A stretch of DNA of 41,060 nucleotides from an uncultured Prevotellaceae bacterium (GTDB lineage: Bacteria; Bacteroidota; Bacteroidia; Bacteroidales; Bacteroidaceae). The notes beneath the pieces were generated by a model, which made no database searches, was not told where the DNA came from, and worked only from the letters and a program-made list of their open reading frames with translations. This document shows positions 35,563-41,060 of this stretch, in pieces. The first letter of the stretch is position 1. Every line of letters begins with the position of its first letter. The position numbers were made by a program, and so were the translations under genes. The DNA is taken from NCBI GenBank assembly GCA_946406555.1, contig CAMJLB010000008.1, positions 1-41,060 of the forward strand. Direction: 5' to 3'.

Positions 35563-36438
35563 ATGAAATTAAGTGGAAGAAGACAGAGCTCGCACGTGGA
35601 AGACCGTCGCGGCATGAGCACCGGCGCCAAGGCAGGCATTGGCGGTCTGGGCGGCATCATCATCATTGCGCTGATGACCTTCATGCAGGGAGGCAACCTC
35701 GGCGATGTAGTGCAGAACGTGGTGCAGCAGCAGATGCAGGCACCCACCGAGACAGTAAACGAACAGGCCTTTACCGAAGAAGAGCAACAGCTGGCCGAAG
35801 AGTGCAAGCAGATACTCGCCAGCACCGAGGACGTATGGACCAAGGTGTTTGCCGAAAACGGTCTGGGCGAATACCAGTACCCCACCCTGGTGCTCTTCTC
35901 CAACCAAGTGAACTCTGCCTGCGGCTCGGCCACCGCCGCCGTTGGCCCCTTCTATTGCTCGGGCGACCAGAAACTGTATGTCGACCTGTCGTTCTTCACC
36001 CAGATGAAGCGCCAGTTGGGCGTAGAGGGCAACACCTTTGCATACGCTTATGTGCTGGCCCATGAGATAGGCCACCACGTGGAGTACCTCACCGGCACGC
36101 TCAACAAAGCCCACCAGGCCATGAGCCAGACCGACAAGGTCACAGCCAACCAGATCAGCGTGCGCCTGGAGCTGCTGGCCGACTACTATGCCGGCGTGTG
36201 GGCACACTACGAAGACCAGATGAACCACTCCATGGAATATGGCGACCTGGAGAAGGGCCTCGAACTGGCCAAGGCCATCGGCGATGACTGGCTGCAGAAG
36301 AAGGCACAGGGGCGCGCCGTGCCAGAATCCTTCACCCACGGCACCAGCGATCAGCGCAAGCGATGGCTGAAACGCGGCTACGACACAGGAGATCTGCAGA
36401 CCTCGACCTTCAGCGTAAGGAACTACGACGACCTGTAG
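35563..36438 (+). CDS. Neutral zinc metallopeptidase (YpfJ/KPN_02809 family)
   Basis: A 291-residue membrane-anchored peptidase. The N-terminus MKLSGRRQSSHVEDRRG is a family signature, followed by one membrane helix (about 24-43, AGIGGLGGIIIIALMTFMQGG). The catalytic domain has HEIGHHVE with zinc ligands His167 and His171 and Glu168 as base, and the later ELLADYYAGVWAH helix supplies a further ligand. The catalytic domain probably faces the periplasm. Substrate unknown. A terminator lies 28 bp after the stop. No functional tie to the neighbouring glycosidases is evident. Confidence 0.88.
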   Translation: MKLSGRRQSSHVEDRRGMSTGAKAGIGGLGGIIIIALMTFMQGGNLGDVVQNVVQQQMQAPTETVNEQAFTEEEQQLAEECKQILASTEDVWTKVFAENGLGEYQYPTLVLFSNQVNSACGSATAAVGPFYCSGDQKLYVDLSFFTQMKRQLGVEGNTFAYAYVLAHEIGHHVEYLTGTLNKAHQAMSQTDKVTANQISVRLELLADYYAGVWAHYEDQMNHSMEYGDLEKGLELAKAIGDDWLQKKAQGRAVPESFTHGTSDQRKRWLKRGYDTGDLQTSTFSVRNYDDL

Positions 36439-36466
36439 GATTATGTTCAGTTGCTTAACATTATTA

Positions 36467-36505
36467 AAAAATAAAGCGAATGCTTGCGGCATTCGCTTTA
36501 TTTTT
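36467..36505 (+). terminator. Metallopeptidase terminator, overlapping the lacZ promoter
   Basis: A perfect 16-bp stem (36467-36482 with 36490-36505) with the CTTGCGG loop; arms end in A-run and T-run, so it could work in both directions. The TTG in the loop is positioned as the -33 element of the next promoter. Confidence 0.88.
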
Positions 36506-36514
36506 ATATCTTTG
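36484..36514 (+). promoter_or_regulatory. lacZ promoter, -33 element in the terminator loop
   Basis: -33 (C)TTG (36484-36486), exactly 20 bp, -7 TATCTTTG (36507-36514). The ATG at 36552 is 37 bp beyond. The -33 lacks the first T of TTTG. Confidence 0.6.
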
Positions 36515-36521
36515 CGCGTAA

Positions 36522-39707
<3,186 letters not shown>

Positions 39708-39773
39708 TCCGAGTGCGGTAGGAATGAATCGTTCATTTAAAGAAATTGAACATTCAAAACTCGCTCTTTTTTG

Positions 39774-39870
39774 AAAGAAATTAGAATAATTGGAATAATT
39801 TTGCCTACGGACAAGAACAGTGCAGCCAAAGCCAGGACACTTGAATTATTCTAATTATTCTAATTTCTTT
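39774..39870. repeat. Palindromic element, copy 2
   Basis: Arms 39774-39800 and 39844-39870 pair over 27 bp with one mismatch around a 43-bp centre. Arm length, centre length and arm pattern match the copy at 29604-29699, while the centres differ. It lies 66 bp after the beta-galactosidase stop codon. Confidence 0.88.
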
Positions 39871-40017
39871 TTAGTGATGATAAAAAAATAACTTGGTATG
39901 GAATTATTCGTGCTGTGCGGTTGCCTCTGCCAGTGTAGGGGCAGGCCCCGTGCCAGCCCGATTGCCCGCAAGGGCAAATGTTCTGAAAGACGGTTGTATT
40001 ACCGCAAAGCGGTATGA

Positions 40018-40064
40018 AAAAACAAAGAAAAACCATATCCTATAGATGGTTTTTCTTTGTTTTT
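40018..40064. terminator. Bidirectional terminator-like 19-bp hairpin
   Basis: Perfect arms 40018-40036 and 40046-40064 around a 9-nt loop, A-rich on one side and T-rich on the other. It is flanked by CCGCAAAGCGG (40002-40012) and its reverse complement CCGCTTTGCGG (40088-40098), giving a nested foldback. Best fit: shared terminator for lacZ and uxaB. Confidence 0.75.
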
Positions 40065-40109
40065 CTGTTTTCCGTGTTTTTGTAAGGCCGCTTTGCGGCA
40101 TTATCTAAA

Positions 40110-41060
40110 CTACAGGATGGTCTTCACAGCCTCGAGCATACCTTTCTGCTGAATCAGGTCGAGATACTGCTTCACGAGCTGGTTCAGTCCCTCTACCTTG
40201 TTCAGGTCTTCCTGCCAGATGAATTCTGCCGAGAGCACGCCGTCGGCCACCTTCTGCGTGTCGCCCGTAGCCCAAAGCTGCTGCAACAGCTCGATGATCT
40301 TCGGGTCGTCGTTGGGTGTAATCTCAGCCCCATCGTCGCGCTTGCCACCTTTGTAGTAGGTGATGATGGCAGCCAGGCCAAACACCAGGCCCTTGGGCAG
40401 CTCGCCCTTGCGCTCCAGATAGGTTTTCACGCCGGGCAGGTCGCGAGCCTGGAACTTGGGGAAGGAGTTGAGCATGATGCTCGTCACCTGATGGTCGACG
40501 AACGGGTTGTCGAAGCGCTCAAGCACATCGGCGGCAAACTTCTCGAGCTCGTCCATGGGCAGGTCGAGGGTCTGCATGAGTTCTTCGAACTGCACCTTGT
40601 GAATATACTTGCCAATCACCTCATGCTGGCAGGCATCGCGCACGATGTTGACGCCACTCAGATAAGCTACGGGCGAGAGTACCGTGTGGGGGCCGTTGAG
40701 CAACGTCACCTTGCGCTTATGGTAAGGCTCCTCGCTGGGCACGAACAGCACGTGCAGGCCAGCCTTGTCGGCGGGGAATTCCTGAGCTACTTCCTTCGGG
40801 GCCTCTATCACCCACAGGTGGAAGTTCTCGGCCTGCACCACGAGGTTGTCGCGATAGCCTATCTTCTCCTGAATCTGGGCTATCTCCTTGCGTGGGAAGC
40901 CCGGCACGATGCGGTCTACGAGCGTAGCATAGACGCCGCACGACTCTTCGAACCACTGGCGGAAGCCCTCAGGCAGCTGCCACAGGTCGATGTATTTGCG
41001 GATGCAGTCTTTCAGCACATGGCCATTGAGGAAGATGAGCTCGCAGGGGAAGATGATGAG
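40110..41060 (-). CDS. uxaB: Tagaturonate reductase (altronate oxidoreductase), partial
   Basis: The C-terminal 316 residues of a long-chain mannitol dehydrogenase-family enzyme that reduces tagaturonate to altronate with NADH in galacturonate breakdown. The frame is open to the window edge (IIFPCELIFLNGH precedes the apparent GTG start at 41018), so the gene begins outside and the GTG is internal. Visible family features are CIRKYIDLWQLP, DRIVPGFP, the catalytic-region TLLNGPHTVLSPVAYLSG with the conserved Asn and His, and NPFVDHQVTSIMLNSFPKF. The NAD-binding N-terminus is off-window. UxaB rather than mannitol dehydrogenase is judged from the NGPHT and PFVDHQ wording. Confidence 0.88.
   Translation of the reverse strand, partial: LIIFPCELIFLNGHVLKDCIRKYIDLWQLPEGFRQWFEESCGVYATLVDRIVPGFPRKEIAQIQEKIGYRDNLVVQAENFHLWVIEAPKEVAQEFPADKAGLHVLFVPSEEPYHKRKVTLLNGPHTVLSPVAYLSGVNIVRDACQHEVIGKYIHKVQFEELMQTLDLPMDELEKFAADVLERFDNPFVDHQVTSIMLNSFPKFQARDLPGVKTYLERKGELPKGLVFGLAAIITYYKGGKRDDGAEITPNDDPKIIELLQQLWATGDTQKVADGVLSAEFIWQEDLNKVEGLNQLVKQYLDLIQQKGMLEAVKTIL

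Larger units (their letters stand above)
39708..40109. other. Convergent 400-bp interval filled with hairpins
   Basis: Between the convergent lacZ and uxaB genes lie the palindromic element (39774-39870), a TTGCCC/GGGCAA hairpin (39962-39977), a TACCGC/GCGGTA hairpin (40000-40014), a 19-bp hairpin (40018-40064) and a GCCGC/GCGGC hairpin (40087-40099). No convincing gene. Confidence 0.7.

Noticed and set aside
34560..36065. 501-codon plus-strand frame across the GH5/metallopeptidase junction
   Set aside because: Arg/His-rich shadow frame overlapping two well-supported genes; ends within the peptidase gene.

Overview
The window looks like a chromosomal segment of a gut- or rumen-type Bacteroidales bacterium, most likely Prevotella or a close relative. 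The evidence is the gene families (a sensor with two-component-regulator propeller repeats fused to an AraC domain, a Bacteroidetes-type porin, DUF4468/DUF4738/DUF4890 proteins, xylan enzymes with sorting-type C-terminal tails), AT-rich starts without clear Shine-Dalgarno sequences, and repeated Bacteroidetes-type promoters (-33 TTTG, 19-20 bp spacer, -7 TAnnTTTG). This is inference from motifs; no database search was run.

Layout. 192-2180: a CE6/CE1 bifunctional xylan esterase. 2198-3736 (minus): an acyl-AMP ligase with a free-standing carrier protein. 3737-4514: gene-free DNA full of repeats and hairpins. 4515-8645 (minus): a probable operon of aminotransferase, LolC/E-type permease, serine acetyltransferase and TtcA-like tRNA thiolase. 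8883-14942: a one-component transmembrane regulator, then riboflavin synthase behind a possibly structured leader, then a PL11 rhamnogalacturonan lyase. 15054-18135: grpE, dnaJ and folC. 18346-21996: a galactose cluster (mutarotase, FHS-family sugar transporter, galactokinase). 22183-25455: a DUF4468 protein, a small membrane protein and a putative porin. 25554-27702: pgi and a HAD phosphatase/mutase. 27769-29598 (minus): an SF2 helicase that has lost its 5' end at a palindromic element. 29761-31040 (minus): a DUF4738 lipoprotein and a DUF4890 protein. 31440-35463: GH10 xylanase and GH5 glycanase, both with matching C-terminal tails. 35563-39707: a neutral zinc metallopeptidase and a GH2 beta-galactosidase. 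40110 to the right edge (minus): partial tagaturonate reductase (UxaB).

How the genes fit together. The CE6/CE1 esterase, GH10 and GH5 could attack acetylated and feruloylated xylan, and PL11 the rhamnogalacturonan backbone. Beta-galactosidase, mutarotase, sugar:H+ symporter and galactokinase form a route from beta-galactosides to galactose-1-phosphate, and UxaB belongs to uronate catabolism. There is no SusC/SusD pair, so this is not a standard polysaccharide utilization locus; degradative genes are interspersed with housekeeping genes.

The most notable non-coding signals are: (1) three places where a factor-independent terminator of one gene appears to supply the -33 element of the next gene's promoter with an exact 20-bp spacer (galM, lacZ, the DUF4738 lipoprotein); (2) two copies of a ~97-bp palindromic element, one exactly at the helicase truncation; (3) a perfect 20-bp hairpin inside the first codons of the HAD gene after pgi; (4) a possible structured leader closed by a 9-bp stem in front of riboflavin synthase; (5) a repeat/hairpin-rich 0.8-kb gap upstream of the carrier protein gene.
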